Source: Spirochaeta africana DSM 8902 (GTDB lineage Bacteria; Spirochaetota; Spirochaetia; DSM-27196; DSM-8902). From it: a stretch of DNA of 64,000 nt. Location: positions 1,116,001-1,180,000 of the forward strand of contig NC_017098.1 of assembly GCF_000242595.2 (NCBI RefSeq), written 5' to 3'. The position numbers and the translations under genes were made by a program. Shown one piece after another: positions 9,039 through 16,557 of this stretch. The notes beneath the pieces were generated by a model. That model was given only the letters and a program-made list of their open reading frames with translations, did not search any database and was not told the origin of the DNA. Each line of letters opens with the position of its first letter. Position 1 is the first letter of the stretch.

Positions 9039-9463
9039 ATAAGGAAGGTAAAAAAGATTATAGAAAAAGTCATCAAAACAGAGGCCTGGGGTTGTTGGAT
9101 TCAGTTGTGGTACCCAGCTACATTTATTTAACTGATATTTCCGGGACTCACAAAGTAGTTGTTGTTGTCGCGGGTTCACTCAAACCCCTGTAGAGGTGGC
9201 TGATGAGGCAGATCACTGGATTTCTCTCGAGGCGTCGCAGCTGCCCTGGACAAAAACATACCGCCAGGAAGAATACTGAATACAATAACCAGTCTCTGTA
9301 GCAGGTGTTGCTTCTCGGACTTGAAGGCGGGTTTAGCTATTGCAGGTCTCACTTGGGGGACATTTTCGGCATTCTCACAAGCAGACTCCTGCTAACTTCC
9401 TGATTCTATCTTATTACTATGATCACCGAAAGCCAATCCTGGCTCCCGGTGATCCCGTTCAGA
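9039..9463. other. Intergenic region without a recognised gene
   Basis: About 425 bp between selO and a small membrane-protein gene. A hairpin (GATCACCG at 9421-9428 with CGGTGATC at 9447-9454) follows the downstream gene's stop on the minus strand, but it lacks a U-tract. A plus-strand frame ending at 9279 reads like a short protein tail (VEVADEADHWISLEA) without a start or family match and may be a gene remnant. Confidence 0.4.
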
Positions 9464-9754
9464 CTAAGACTTTTTGTACTCTTTGATTTTTACCACCAGT
9501 AATGCGGTTAACACAAGCATAATACCTACGTGGGTAAATACCATAATCGGCATGTATTCAAGGTGATGGTGAATTCGATGCAGTTCACGTCGTATTTCCC
9601 ATGTACGCCATTCTTCCAGACGTTCAAAGGTGTTGATAAGAGCTTCTTCACCTGTTGCCGGTGTCTGGTTTTCAGCGAATGCTGGAACCAGCGATACGGT
9701 CAGGAAAAGTAATATAAAAATTCCCAGTACAAGTCGATGTGTGTTGTTTGCCAT
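9464..9754 (-). CDS. Small exported or membrane protein, unknown
   Basis: A 96-residue protein with an N-terminal signal-like segment (LVLGIFILLFLTVSLVPAFA), a charged middle (FERLEEWRTWEIRRELHRIHHHLEY, His- and Arg-rich) and a C-terminal transmembrane segment followed by KIKEYKKS. The expected topology has the middle in the periplasm and a basic cytoplasmic tail. AGGAG lies 7 bases before the ATG. It is preceded by a good promoter and a perfect 18-bp palindrome, so it is probably under TetR-type control. No family recognised. Confidence 0.75.
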   Translation of the reverse strand: MANNTHRLVLGIFILLFLTVSLVPAFAENQTPATGEEALINTFERLEEWRTWEIRRELHRIHHHLEYMPIMVFTHVGIMLVLTALLVVKIKEYKKS

Positions 9755-9797
9755 ACGATTACTCCTTATTGTGTATCGTGTTCGATGAGACGAACTA

Positions 9798-9815
9798 TGT
9801 TAGACGCGTCTAACA
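9798..9815. promoter_or_regulatory. Perfect 18-bp palindromic operator (TetR-like)
   Basis: TGTTAGACGCGTCTAACA reads the same on both strands. The TAGAC half-site with a short centre resembles operators of several TetR-family repressors. It lies immediately downstream of the -10 box (9818-9823) of the 96-residue protein gene, a position that blocks transcription. No TetR gene is adjacent; the one at 35.2 kb has no copy of this site upstream. Confidence 0.65.
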
Positions 9816-9817
9816 AA

Positions 9818-9846
9818 TGAATACATGGTAATACCTCTAGAGTCAA
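9818..9846 (-). promoter_or_regulatory. Promoter of the small membrane-protein gene
   Basis: On the minus strand TTGACT (9841-9846), a 17-bp spacer and TATTCA (9818-9823). The operator palindrome starts 3 bp downstream. Confidence 0.5.
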
Positions 9847-9923
9847 TACTTAATTTGAAATTTCTGGTTGGTTGGCAAACTTGATCACTATTTATCCTTA
9901 ACTGAGAAGGTTTCTATCCTGCC

Positions 9924-9979
9924 TTGACCTCTGAGTGTAAAAACACCGTACCCCTGTGGGATACGGTGTTCTCTATAGC
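9924..9979 (-). repeat. Repeat copy A: duplicated tRNA 3' flank
   Basis: A 56-bp segment nearly identical to 10147-10204, including the terminator hairpin and the first bases (TATAGC) of the tRNA 3' end. After TATAGC the sequence diverges and no tRNA follows. This is a partial duplication of the end of the initiator tRNA transcription unit. Confidence 0.75.
9939..9970 (-). terminator. Terminator hairpin, copy A
   Basis: The minus strand reads an ACACCGTA/TACGGTGT stem with extra CCC/GGG pairs, followed by five T residues. It is the same hairpin as at 10162-10194 but with a shorter U-tract and no gene directly upstream. Confidence 0.65.
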
Positions 9980-10146
9980 TACGGCCTCCGCTCACTGTGT
10001 TCGCTGCGGTACGCGTCCAGCTGCGCTGAATCGCTCAGGCAGGACTCTATGCTCGGCTCTGTGAGCCTCCGCACCCCGCATTCTGCTATCGTGGGTCCCT
10101 GCGTAAACCACTACCACAAAACGCTGGTCGAGGTTCGAGTCCTGTT

Positions 10147-10204
10147 TTGACCTCTGGATATAAAAAAACACCGTACCCCTGTGGGATACGGTGTTCTCTA
10201 TAGC
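10147..10204 (-). repeat. Repeat copy B: tRNA 3' flank and terminator
   Basis: The functional copy of the duplicated 56-58 bp segment. It overlaps the last four bases of the tRNA gene. Confidence 0.75.
10162..10194 (-). terminator. Intrinsic terminator of the initiator tRNA gene
   Basis: On the minus strand: stem ACACCGTA with TACGGTGT plus CCC/GGG with one bulged base, loop ACAG, then seven T residues. It begins 7 bp after the tRNA 3' end. Confidence 0.85.
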
Positions 10205-10273
10205 AGGGGCAGGACTCGAACCTGCGACCTCCGGGTTATGAGCCCGACGAGCTGCCAACTGCTCTACCCTGCG
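10201..10273 (-). tRNA. Initiator tRNA-Met (CAT anticodon)
   Basis: The 73-nt gene folds as a cloverleaf on the minus strand: T arm GCAGG-TTCGAGT-CCTGC, anticodon loop CTCATAA, and an anticodon stem of three consecutive G-C pairs (GGG...CCC). The acceptor has a mismatch at 1-72 (C against T). The three G-C pairs and the 1-72 mismatch are hallmarks of initiator tRNA. CCA is not encoded; the discriminator base is A. A promoter lies 11 bp upstream and a terminator follows directly. Confidence 0.92.
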
Positions 10274-10284
10274 GCGTTGTTGGT

Positions 10285-10313
10285 AAGATACAGATGTTAT
10301 CGAAAAGGGTCAA
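10285..10313 (-). promoter_or_regulatory. tRNA promoter
   Basis: On the minus strand TTGACC (10308-10313), a 17-bp spacer and TATCTT (10285-10290). It ends 11 bp before the mature tRNA 5' end. Confidence 0.65.
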
Positions 10314-10365
10314 GGGGGGTGCGGCATTTCTTGTTGATAAATTGTTGCAGGATAAATACACAGCT

Positions 10366-10965
10366 TCAGTCGTGCAGCCGCTGGTTCATGAGGCTGCGAA
10401 GAAGCAGCCAGAGTATTAAAGGAAGCCATGCCAGAAGCCAGTGCACCAGCCCTGCCTGGCGAACTGCGAGATTATAGATCCAGTGCAGCAGGATTGCCAT
10501 TGCCAGCAGGCCGGTAACACTGGCTGCCTTCCAGACAGGATCGAGGCGTCGGGTACGGATCGATCCTTCGTTCCGGTGATGGAGCGTGCCTGTTTTCAGG
10601 CGTCGCCGGTGTTCGACAATAAGCAGTGCCAGGGCGGTGGTACCGGCATGGAGCGGTACCGAGGTAAGCAGGCGTAATGGCCAGGGGCTGGCGGAAACCA
10701 GGAAAACGGTTTCTGACACGCCAAAGCCAAGGCCGACCAGAACTGCTGGTGCGCCGAACAGCCCGAGAAGGGCTGCCGCGGCGAACTTGATAAGCTCTTC
10801 GGGAAGGGCGGCGTACCAGAGGGCGGCTGCTGCACTGCGGGGTTCCAGCGCCAGCATGCTTTGCAGCCATACACCGGCCAGCAGTGCCGGCCATACCGCC
10901 AGAAAACCGGTTGCAAAGGCGGTCCATTGTACTGCACAGCCGGGCTGCGCGGGTTCGGTTCGCAT
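10366..10965 (-). CDS. PrsW-like intramembrane protease family protein
   Basis: A 199-residue polytopic membrane protein. The motifs PEELIKF (EExxK type, about residues 54-60), GFGVSETVF (about 80) and a His-containing TM segment VPLHAGTTALAL (about 102) occur in the order seen in PrsW glutamic intramembrane proteases, with LHWIYNLAV near residue 160 as a last conserved segment. Family members cut membrane-bound anti-sigma factors; the target here is unknown. It starts 3 bp after the hisC stop codon on the same strand, so it is co-transcribed with hisC, an association with no obvious functional logic. Confidence 0.6.
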   Translation of the reverse strand: MRTEPAQPGCAVQWTAFATGFLAVWPALLAGVWLQSMLALEPRSAAAALWYAALPEELIKFAAAALLGLFGAPAVLVGLGFGVSETVFLVSASPWPLRLLTSVPLHAGTTALALLIVEHRRRLKTGTLHHRNEGSIRTRRLDPVWKAASVTGLLAMAILLHWIYNLAVRQAGLVHWLLAWLPLILWLLLRSLMNQRLHD

Positions 10966-10968
10966 GGC

Positions 10969-12051
10969 TTACTCCGTGGCGGTGCTGCTCAGCTTGCGCA
11001 GGCCGGCGGCGAGTTTTTTCAGTACTGCCATCTCGCCGATGGAGATGCGGATGGCGTTATCCAGCCCGAACGACTGCAATGAGCGTACGGTCACCCCATG
11101 CTGCTGCAGAACGGTACAGGCTTGCTGGGCGGGCACCGGGGTGGTAACACAGATAAAATTCGCCTGACTGGGGTAGTACTGCAGGTTCAGCTCGTCCAGC
11201 ACCCCGGTCAGGTACTGCATGCCATCATGGTTTACCTGGAGTGATCGCTCGACAAAATCGCGGTCCTGCAGTGCGGCTACACCGGCTGCCAATGCAAGCC
11301 CGTTTACATTAAAGGGTTGTTTGACGCGCAGGAAACAACGGATTATGTCGGGATCGGCAAACCCGTATCCGAGTCGCAGTGCTGCCAGGCCGTAGATCTT
11401 GGAGAAGGTGTGCAGCACAACCAGATTCGGGTAGTCGTTCAGTAGTGCCGGTGAGGCGGGGTAATCCGGTGCGGTGGCGTATTCGCTGTAGGCTTCGTCC
11501 AGAATCACGAGGACACGTGGCGGTACCTGCTGCAGAAAACCCTGGAGTTCCGCCTGGCTGCGATAGGTACCGGTCGGATTATTGGGGTTGCATACCCAGA
11601 CAATGCGGGTGTCGGTATCAATCTGGCTCAGCATGCCATCCAGATCGTGATTTCCATCGATCAGCGGTACCTGGCGAACCTCTGCACCGTACAGGCGGCT
11701 GGCAAACTCGTACTGGCTGAATGTAGGGGTGGCCATAACAGCATTGGTGCCAGGCTCCAGGAAGGCTGCGGCAGCCATGATCATGATATCGTCCGAACCA
11801 TTCCCCAGTATGATGCGCTCACCCGGGATGCCGTGATGCTCTGCAAGGGCTTCTATCAGGGCGGTTCCCCGCCCATCGGGATAGACCTCAAGCTCTCCGG
11901 CGGCTGCGAGCAGGGCCGGGATGATGTCGGGCGAGTACCCAAGCGGATTTTCGTTGCTCGAGAGCTTGATAGTTCCCGCACTACGCTTGCCGGGATGATA
12001 GGCTGGTATTAGACTGAGGCTGGTGCGCGGCACCGGACGCTGCGTGTTCAT
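10969..12051 (-). CDS. hisC: Histidinol-phosphate aminotransferase
   Basis: A 360-residue PLP-dependent class I/II aminotransferase. It shows KLSSNENPLGYSP (N-terminal substrate motif), GNGSDDIM (PLP phosphate-binding turn), NPNNPTG (about residue 153), ILDEAYSEY (PLP-ring Asp) and TFSKIYGLAALRLGYG (Schiff-base Lys, Arg). These match HisC, which converts imidazole-acetol phosphate and glutamate to histidinol phosphate; some homologues act on aromatic amino acids. No other his genes are in the window. The downstream gene follows within 4 bp. Confidence 0.9.
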   Translation of the reverse strand: MNTQRPVPRTSLSLIPAYHPGKRSAGTIKLSSNENPLGYSPDIIPALLAAAGELEVYPDGRGTALIEALAEHHGIPGERIILGNGSDDIMIMAAAAFLEPGTNAVMATPTFSQYEFASRLYGAEVRQVPLIDGNHDLDGMLSQIDTDTRIVWVCNPNNPTGTYRSQAELQGFLQQVPPRVLVILDEAYSEYATAPDYPASPALLNDYPNLVVLHTFSKIYGLAALRLGYGFADPDIIRCFLRVKQPFNVNGLALAAGVAALQDRDFVERSLQVNHDGMQYLTGVLDELNLQYYPSQANFICVTTPVPAQQACTVLQQHGVTVRSLQSFGLDNAIRISIGEMAVLKKLAAGLRKLSSTATE

Positions 12052-12097
12052 ATCGGAATAGTATTGTGCCGTGTGCGGCAGGTCAAGGGAGTTGGTT

Positions 12098-12829
12098 ATG
12101 GATGTATGGATCGTCGAGGCGATAGGCTATCTGGCTTCACTGCTGATTGCGGTGTCGCTGTTAATGGTATCGATTCTGAAGCTGCGCGTGATCAACCTGT
12201 TTGGTTCCATGGTATTTGTAGTCTACGGAGTTTTGCTCGGATCGGTACCGCTTATGCTTACCAATCTGTTTATTATCGGGGTGAACACCATGAATCTGAT
12301 CAAGCTGCGCAGCGGGACCGATGGAATCCGGTATGCCGAGATCGACACTGATCATCTGACTCAGGTGGAAGACTTCGCACGGGAATCTTTGAGCGACATC
12401 CATCGCTACTTTCCACGATTCTGTGTCGAGCAGATCGCGGCTGCCGAGTCCGCCGGCGGCCGGGTTTTCGCAGCGATTCGTCACCTGCGGGTGGTCGGTT
12501 TTGCCGTGGTATTTCCGGTTGCAGCCGCAGAACAGGTACTGGATCGTGCCGAGACGGCGGCGATTGCCCGCTCTGAAAGCTCCGGGGATGAGATGTGTTT
12601 CCTTATTGACTACATACTCCCGAGATACCGCGATCTCGGGCTGGTGCGAGGGCTGCATGAGCTGGTAATCCATCAGGCAGGCCCGGATGTCAGCAGCCTG
12701 TTGGCAACCGTTGATAGCCGCAGTCGCCGGCATGCAGGATTCCTGCGCCGCAACGGATTCATAGAGGAGCTGCAGCACGAAGAAGTCAGATTGTTTCGTA
12801 AACCGCTGGGCAGTACAGCGGCGCTGTAA
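12098..12829 (+). CDS. Membrane (YgjV-like) / GNAT-like two-domain protein
   Basis: A 243-residue protein. Residues 1-75 form three hydrophobic segments (IGYLASLLIAVSLLMVSILK, LFGSMVFVVYGVLLG, LTNLFIIGVNTMNLIKL) resembling YgjV-type inner-membrane proteins. Residues 80-240 resemble a GNAT acetyltransferase: CFLIDYILPRYRDLGLVRGLHE corresponds to the acetyl-CoA loop region and HAGFLRRNGFIEE to the C-terminal 'F.GF' strand. The ATG at 12098 has AAGGGAG 6 bases upstream. It is divergent from hisC. A membrane-anchored acetyltransferase is the best reading; the substrate is unknown. Confidence 0.6.
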   Translation: MDVWIVEAIGYLASLLIAVSLLMVSILKLRVINLFGSMVFVVYGVLLGSVPLMLTNLFIIGVNTMNLIKLRSGTDGIRYAEIDTDHLTQVEDFARESLSDIHRYFPRFCVEQIAAAESAGGRVFAAIRHLRVVGFAVVFPVAAAEQVLDRAETAAIARSESSGDEMCFLIDYILPRYRDLGLVRGLHELVIHQAGPDVSSLLATVDSRSRRHAGFLRRNGFIEELQHEEVRLFRKPLGSTAAL

Positions 12830-13075
12830 TCAGGGAGCGGATTTGATTTTCGGCGGATTTTTCCGCAGGTACTCATGATCCTCGGACATATCGACAATCA
12901 GATCCTTCAGTTTCATTTCCAGCGATTGTTCGGTAGTCATGGCAAAAATCAGATCCCGTGGCGCCTCGAATTCCTGTTTGACCGCGCGCATAACCCGATG
13001 AATCTCTTCGTGGGTGAAGCCATTCATGATCACTACTTTATTTTCCAGATACTTCTGTTCGTTTGTTGTACTCAT
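12830..13075 (-). CDS. Small DUF3783-like protein
   Basis: An 81-residue acidic/basic protein: NKVVIMNGFTHEEIHRVMRAVKQEF, then IFAMTTEQSLEMKLKDLIVDMSEDHEYLRKNPP. Length and pattern (a strand, a helix, 'i.a..t..s...kl..ll.d...e') fit the DUF3783 family of unknown function. It overlaps the upstream gene through ATGA at 13072-13075 and ends tail-to-tail with the GNAT fusion gene, with no spacing. It is the last gene of a three-gene operon. Confidence 0.6.
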   Translation of the reverse strand: MSTTNEQKYLENKVVIMNGFTHEEIHRVMRAVKQEFEAPRDLIFAMTTEQSLEMKLKDLIVDMSEDHEYLRKNPPKIKSAP

Positions 13076-13953
13076 GTGTCAAAGGTACCGGCTGAGTCCG
13101 CGAACGACAACCCTTGCCGGGGTACGGTAAAACAGCAGCCGGTCGGGGTGGTGAGCTGGAACCCTGCTTTGGAGGTGTCGATCGGGCCGTAACTGAACAG
13201 CAGGGTGCCGAATGGTGAGTCGGAAAGGGGGTACAGGCGTACCTTCTGATCCGGCTGCAGCAATTCATGGGCTATCGCGACACAGCAGGTGCTCAGGCGC
13301 GTCAGCAATGCAGGAAAGCTCTGCTCTGTCGCATGGGCATGGATAATATCAATACTCCCAAAGCTTATGCCGTTGTAGGCGATGGGTGCGGTAATGTCAA
13401 AGCGGGAGTCTGCCGGGGCCGGCAGGATGGGCAAACAGAAATCCGCTGGGGGCTGGTGTAGTGCCGCACGTACGACTATCCCGTACTGGGAGCCGGCGTC
13501 ATTCTGTGGTTTCGGTTTGATCGAGATCCGGTGTTCCCCCAGCGGCATTATGAGCTGGCGGATTTGCTGCAGCATGCCGTGCAGCCGATGCAGCTGTGGG
13601 CGTGCCGGCGCGGTAAAGGGTGGTGAGGCAGATACCGGTATACCGCTCCATTGCTGGAGCGCAGAGCGTTCACCACTGGTGTCGGTTTCTATCCTGAGCT
13701 GCGTGGGTGACAGGCGACGTGCAGTGGTGCTGAAGCTGAAGATCGCATCCCGAAAGGGAAAGCTGATGCGTACCAGCGAAAGCTGGCTGTCGACGGGGGC
13801 GTCCAGTCGACAGCTGATATCGGCATAGGTATGCGATACCCCGGTAACCCGTCCTGCTGCGGCGGGTGTCTGTGGAAAATGAATCTGAATCGGGGTCTGG
13901 CGGCGCAACGCGTGCTGAAGCGCGAGGTATACCTCGGTTGATCCATGTGTCAT
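13072..13953 (-). CDS. Hypothetical protein with PilZ/YcgR-like N-terminal region
   Basis: A 293-residue cytoplasmic protein, not firmly recognised. Residues 15-95 contain beta-rich segments (GRVTGVSHTYADISCRLDAP, RISFPFRDAIFSFSTTARRL) reminiscent of the YcgR/PilZ N-terminal flagellar-brake fold, but no RxxxR...D/NxSxxG c-di-GMP motif is evident. The C-terminal half is a second alpha/beta region. The start at 13953 is preferred because its ATG overlaps the upstream stop as ATGA, the same arrangement as at the next junction; the ATG at 13974 is an alternative. Confidence 0.5.
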   Translation of the reverse strand: MTHGSTEVYLALQHALRRQTPIQIHFPQTPAAAGRVTGVSHTYADISCRLDAPVDSQLSLVRISFPFRDAIFSFSTTARRLSPTQLRIETDTSGERSALQQWSGIPVSASPPFTAPARPQLHRLHGMLQQIRQLIMPLGEHRISIKPKPQNDAGSQYGIVVRAALHQPPADFCLPILPAPADSRFDITAPIAYNGISFGSIDIIHAHATEQSFPALLTRLSTCCVAIAHELLQPDQKVRLYPLSDSPFGTLLFSYGPIDTSKAGFQLTTPTGCCFTVPRQGLSFADSAGTFDT

Positions 13954-14714
13954 GGCTGTGTGCCGATCGTCCACTGATGGGTGGCTGGTTCGAATCTGGG
14001 AGCAGGGCGCGACGATTCAAGCTGCTCCCAGGGAAACGAGATATCGGTAATGTACCACTGGTCGTCTTTCAGCACGAGAAACAGTTCTCCCACTGCAGAG
14101 GCCTGTTCATTAAACAGGCGAAGTCCGAGGCGGTGCTGCCCGTTCTCTGCGACTATACGACCCAGGCGATAGCGGGTTACCGCCAGACCATCCTCCAGCA
14201 CTGGTTCCAGGGCCAGCCGGAGCAGGAAACGCTCGTCGGGTGCCGTATGCTCACTGCGGAAGTCCTGTTGCAGAACTCCTTCCAGGAACTCCTGAATAAC
14301 TGCACGCGCAGGGTGCTCGTCCTGCTGCAGGTTATCCAGTTCGGTATCATAGGGATAGACCGGACTGCGGCGGTCTGCCTCCCGATAGATCTCCCGGTAG
14401 GCCTGGTCTGGCGGGCTTGCCGGGGGAGCTTCGCTGGTGTCGTTCTGTTCACGGGGCAGGCTGCGCGCCGGGGCTGTTCTTTCCATACGGATCGGCTCGG
14501 GAGGCTCGTCTGCTGCTGCGGCTGATGGCTGTTCTCCGGTGCCGTCCTGCTGGACAGCCGCGGCACTGCCTGGCTCGGTGGTGTCAATAGAGGTTGTGGT
14601 ATCGGCAGCAGTGTCGGCCTGACTGCATCCACTGGAGAGCAGGACAATACAGACCAGCGCAAGAATGCCGGTGCGGTGCCGCCAGGAAACAGCGTGCGCA
14701 GAGAAAATCACCAT
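13950..14714 (-). CDS. Hypothetical lipoprotein
   Basis: A 254-residue protein with a signal peptide and the lipobox LLSSGC at about residue 30. A low-complexity Ala/Thr/Pro/Glu linker (about 32-110) leads to a C-terminal domain of about 130 residues (HPARAVIQEFLEGVLQQDF ... GELFLVLKDDQWYITDISF) that looks like an NTF2-like or DUF4440-like fold. It heads an operon with two ATGA-coupled cytoplasmic genes. Function unknown. Confidence 0.65.
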   Translation of the reverse strand: MVIFSAHAVSWRHRTGILALVCIVLLSSGCSQADTAADTTTSIDTTEPGSAAAVQQDGTGEQPSAAAADEPPEPIRMERTAPARSLPREQNDTSEAPPASPPDQAYREIYREADRRSPVYPYDTELDNLQQDEHPARAVIQEFLEGVLQQDFRSEHTAPDERFLLRLALEPVLEDGLAVTRYRLGRIVAENGQHRLGLRLFNEQASAVGELFLVLKDDQWYITDISFPWEQLESSRPAPRFEPATHQWTIGTQP

Positions 14715-14881
14715 GCCAAGAGATTAGCAGAGCCGCTGATCCGACGCAAGTCACACAGACAGCCGGATCTGCAGGTACGCCAGACCTCGTCCGGTCGGGT
14801 GCTGCTTGCCTCTGTTCAAATCGACGGGTAAGCTGAGGTCGGCATACCTGATCGCTGACTTCAGTGCATCAAGGAGCGAGG

Positions 14882-15781
14882 ATGGACATTCGTGATATAA
14901 AACTGTTTCTGGCCCTGTCAGAGACACTGCATTTCCGGCTTACCGGGGAAATCTGTAACCTGAGCCCCTCGGCAGTCAGTCGGGCCCTGCAGCGAATGGA
15001 ACAGGAGCTTGGGCAGGAGCTGGTGCATCGGGAAACCCGGGAGATCAGCCTGACAATCGCCGGACGACGCTTTGCCGAGTTCTGCCGGTCGGTGGGATTA
15101 CAGTGGTCAGCACTGCAGGAGGAATTGGGTACCGGTGCCAACACCCTCCGGGGCGAGGTGCGGATTTTTGCATCGGTTACCGCCAGTATTGCTATCCTGC
15201 CGCGGCTGCTTGCTCGACTGCGGGCGGCCTTCCCGGAGGTTCGGGTGCTGCTGCAGACCGGAGCTCCGTCCGAGGCGATACAGCGGGTTGCCGACGGGGT
15301 TGCGGATATTGCCGTTGCCGCGCTGCCGGACCCCCTGCCGGGAGGGCTGTCGGCTGCCCCGGTGCAGAAAACCGAGCTGGAGCTGATTGCCCCGCGGGTG
15401 CAGGGTGCAGCCGGGCTGACCGGAGGGGTTGCCGATCTGGTGCGTCCGGCGGACCTGACCGGTATACCGATGGTGCTGCCGCACAGCGGATTGGCGCGCA
15501 ACGAGATCCTGCGCTGGTTCACTGCGGCCGAACCGGCTGTCGAGCCGCGAATCTACGCCGAGGTCTCGGGCAGCGAAGCGATTATCAGTATGGTTCGGTT
15601 GGGGTTCGGGGTCGGGGTTGTCCCTCGCATTGTGCTCGATGCCTCTGCCCTGCGGCAGGAGGTCCGGTTGCTGCGCGCGGATCCTGCTCTCGAGCCGTTC
15701 CATCTCGGCCTGGTAGTGCAAACCCGTCGGCTGCATGAACCGGCCGTCGCTGCCCTGTGGAGCCTGCGCGAGGAGTACTAA
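14882..15781 (+). CDS. ilvY: LysR-family regulator, IlvY-like
   Basis: A 299-residue LysR-type regulator. The N-terminal winged HTH (MDIRDIKLFLALSETLHF ... LSPSAVSRALQRMEQELGQ) and the RGEVRIFASVTASIAILP segment match E. coli IlvY closely, as do PEVRVLLQTGAPSEAIQRV, the VSGSEAIISMVRLGFGVGVVP block and the C-terminal LHEPAVAALWS. IlvY activates ilvC in response to acetohydroxy acids. Here no ilvC is adjacent: the divergent gene is a lipoprotein and the downstream gene is bioN. The ATG at 14882 has AAGGAG 5 bases upstream. Confidence 0.75.
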   Translation: MDIRDIKLFLALSETLHFRLTGEICNLSPSAVSRALQRMEQELGQELVHRETREISLTIAGRRFAEFCRSVGLQWSALQEELGTGANTLRGEVRIFASVTASIAILPRLLARLRAAFPEVRVLLQTGAPSEAIQRVADGVADIAVAALPDPLPGGLSAAPVQKTELELIAPRVQGAAGLTGGVADLVRPADLTGIPMVLPHSGLARNEILRWFTAAEPAVEPRIYAEVSGSEAIISMVRLGFGVGVVPRIVLDASALRQEVRLLRADPALEPFHLGLVVQTRRLHEPAVAALWSLREEY

Positions 15782-15783
15782 GC

Positions 15784-16557
15784 TTAGCGTATAAAGGTGT
15801 ACAAGATATCCACTGCAGCCAGCAGCAGCAGCGGCAGCAGCGACAACCAGAGGGATACGGCGTGTCGTGCAGCACGACCGGCGGTACGACCGGCGGCACG
15901 ACCGGCGGCACGCCTGGCAGTAGTATCGGTTGCTGCTGTCGACTGCCCGTAGCCCCGCAGGATCAAGGCCTCGGCAGTGCCAAGGGCAAGCTCCGTACCC
16001 ATCCGGGTAAGCCCGATAGCCCGGTTGCGAGCCGATCGCAGTCGCGTCCGGCCGACTGACCGCAGCACCAGGGCCTCATGGATCGCCAGACTGATCCCTC
16101 GCAGACGTAGAAACAACCCGAATGCCAGCCCGGCAACCGCAGAAACCTGCCGGAATCCGGGCCAGTCTGGCAGGCTGCGCAGCAGTTTCTCCTGCAGCTC
16201 GGCTGCGGGTATGGTGCGCAACAGCCAGATTCCCAGGGACAGAAAGAGAGCATAGCCCGGCAGGGTCATCAGCAGGGTGGTACGGATGTTCGGCTGCAGC
16301 AGAAACCAGACTGTCGTCCAGAAGGCGGTGTCAGCCTGTCCGCTCGGAATGGATGTACGGGCCGCCAGCAGTGCGCCTACCAGCTGCACCGCCAGTAACA
16401 CCCCGCCAAATAATGCAACGTACCGCCAGGCCGCATAGAGCGGGCGTCGGGAAATGCCGCTGCGAAGATACAGGAGCGGAAGATAGGCAACAGCTGCCAG
16501 TCGGGCGGCCGGGCTGAGCCAGGGGACGGCCAGGTTTACCAGCAGGTAGCTGATCAA
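15784..16557 (-). CDS. bioN: Energy-coupling factor transmembrane protein EcfT/BioN
   Basis: About 257 residues with several transmembrane segments (ISYLLVNLAVPWL, YVALFGGVLLAVQLVGALLAA, LLMTLPGYALFLSLGIWLL and a C-terminal one). The cytoplasmic region carries EALVLRSVGRTR and AEALILRGYGQS, matching the A-R-G coupling motifs of EcfT proteins that contact the ATPase. The TTG at 16557 is chosen: it overlaps the bioM stop as TTGA and has GGGAG 6 bases upstream; the longer ORF start lies inside bioM and is not family-like. It is the third gene of bioY-bioM-bioN. The tail contains a 12-bp tandem repeat. Confidence 0.8.
   Translation of the reverse strand: MISYLLVNLAVPWLSPAARLAAVAYLPLLYLRSGISRRPLYAAWRYVALFGGVLLAVQLVGALLAARTSIPSGQADTAFWTTVWFLLQPNIRTTLLMTLPGYALFLSLGIWLLRTIPAAELQEKLLRSLPDWPGFRQVSAVAGLAFGLFLRLRGISLAIHEALVLRSVGRTRLRSARNRAIGLTRMGTELALGTAEALILRGYGQSTAATDTTARRAAGRAAGRTAGRAARHAVSLWLSLLPLLLLAAVDILYTFIR
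15873..15920. repeat. 12-bp tandem repeat inside bioN
   Basis: Three near-exact copies of the 12-mer CACGACCGGCGG plus one diverged copy. In frame it encodes an Arg/Ala/Gly repeat (R-A-A-G-R-A-A-G-R-T-A-G) in the cytoplasmic segment before the last transmembrane helix. It is a likely site of copy-number change. Confidence 0.8.

Noticed and set aside
9172-9279. Short plus-strand coding-like frame (VEVADEADHWISLEA...)
   Set aside because: No start codon with a ribosome site, no family match and only about 35 codons. Kept only as a possible gene remnant in the intergenic note.
9992-10258. Long minus-strand ORF across the tRNA gene
   Set aside because: It is an open frame running through the tRNA and the repeat. 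Its 'product' (AHNPEVAGSSPAPA) is the familiar translation of tRNA sequence.
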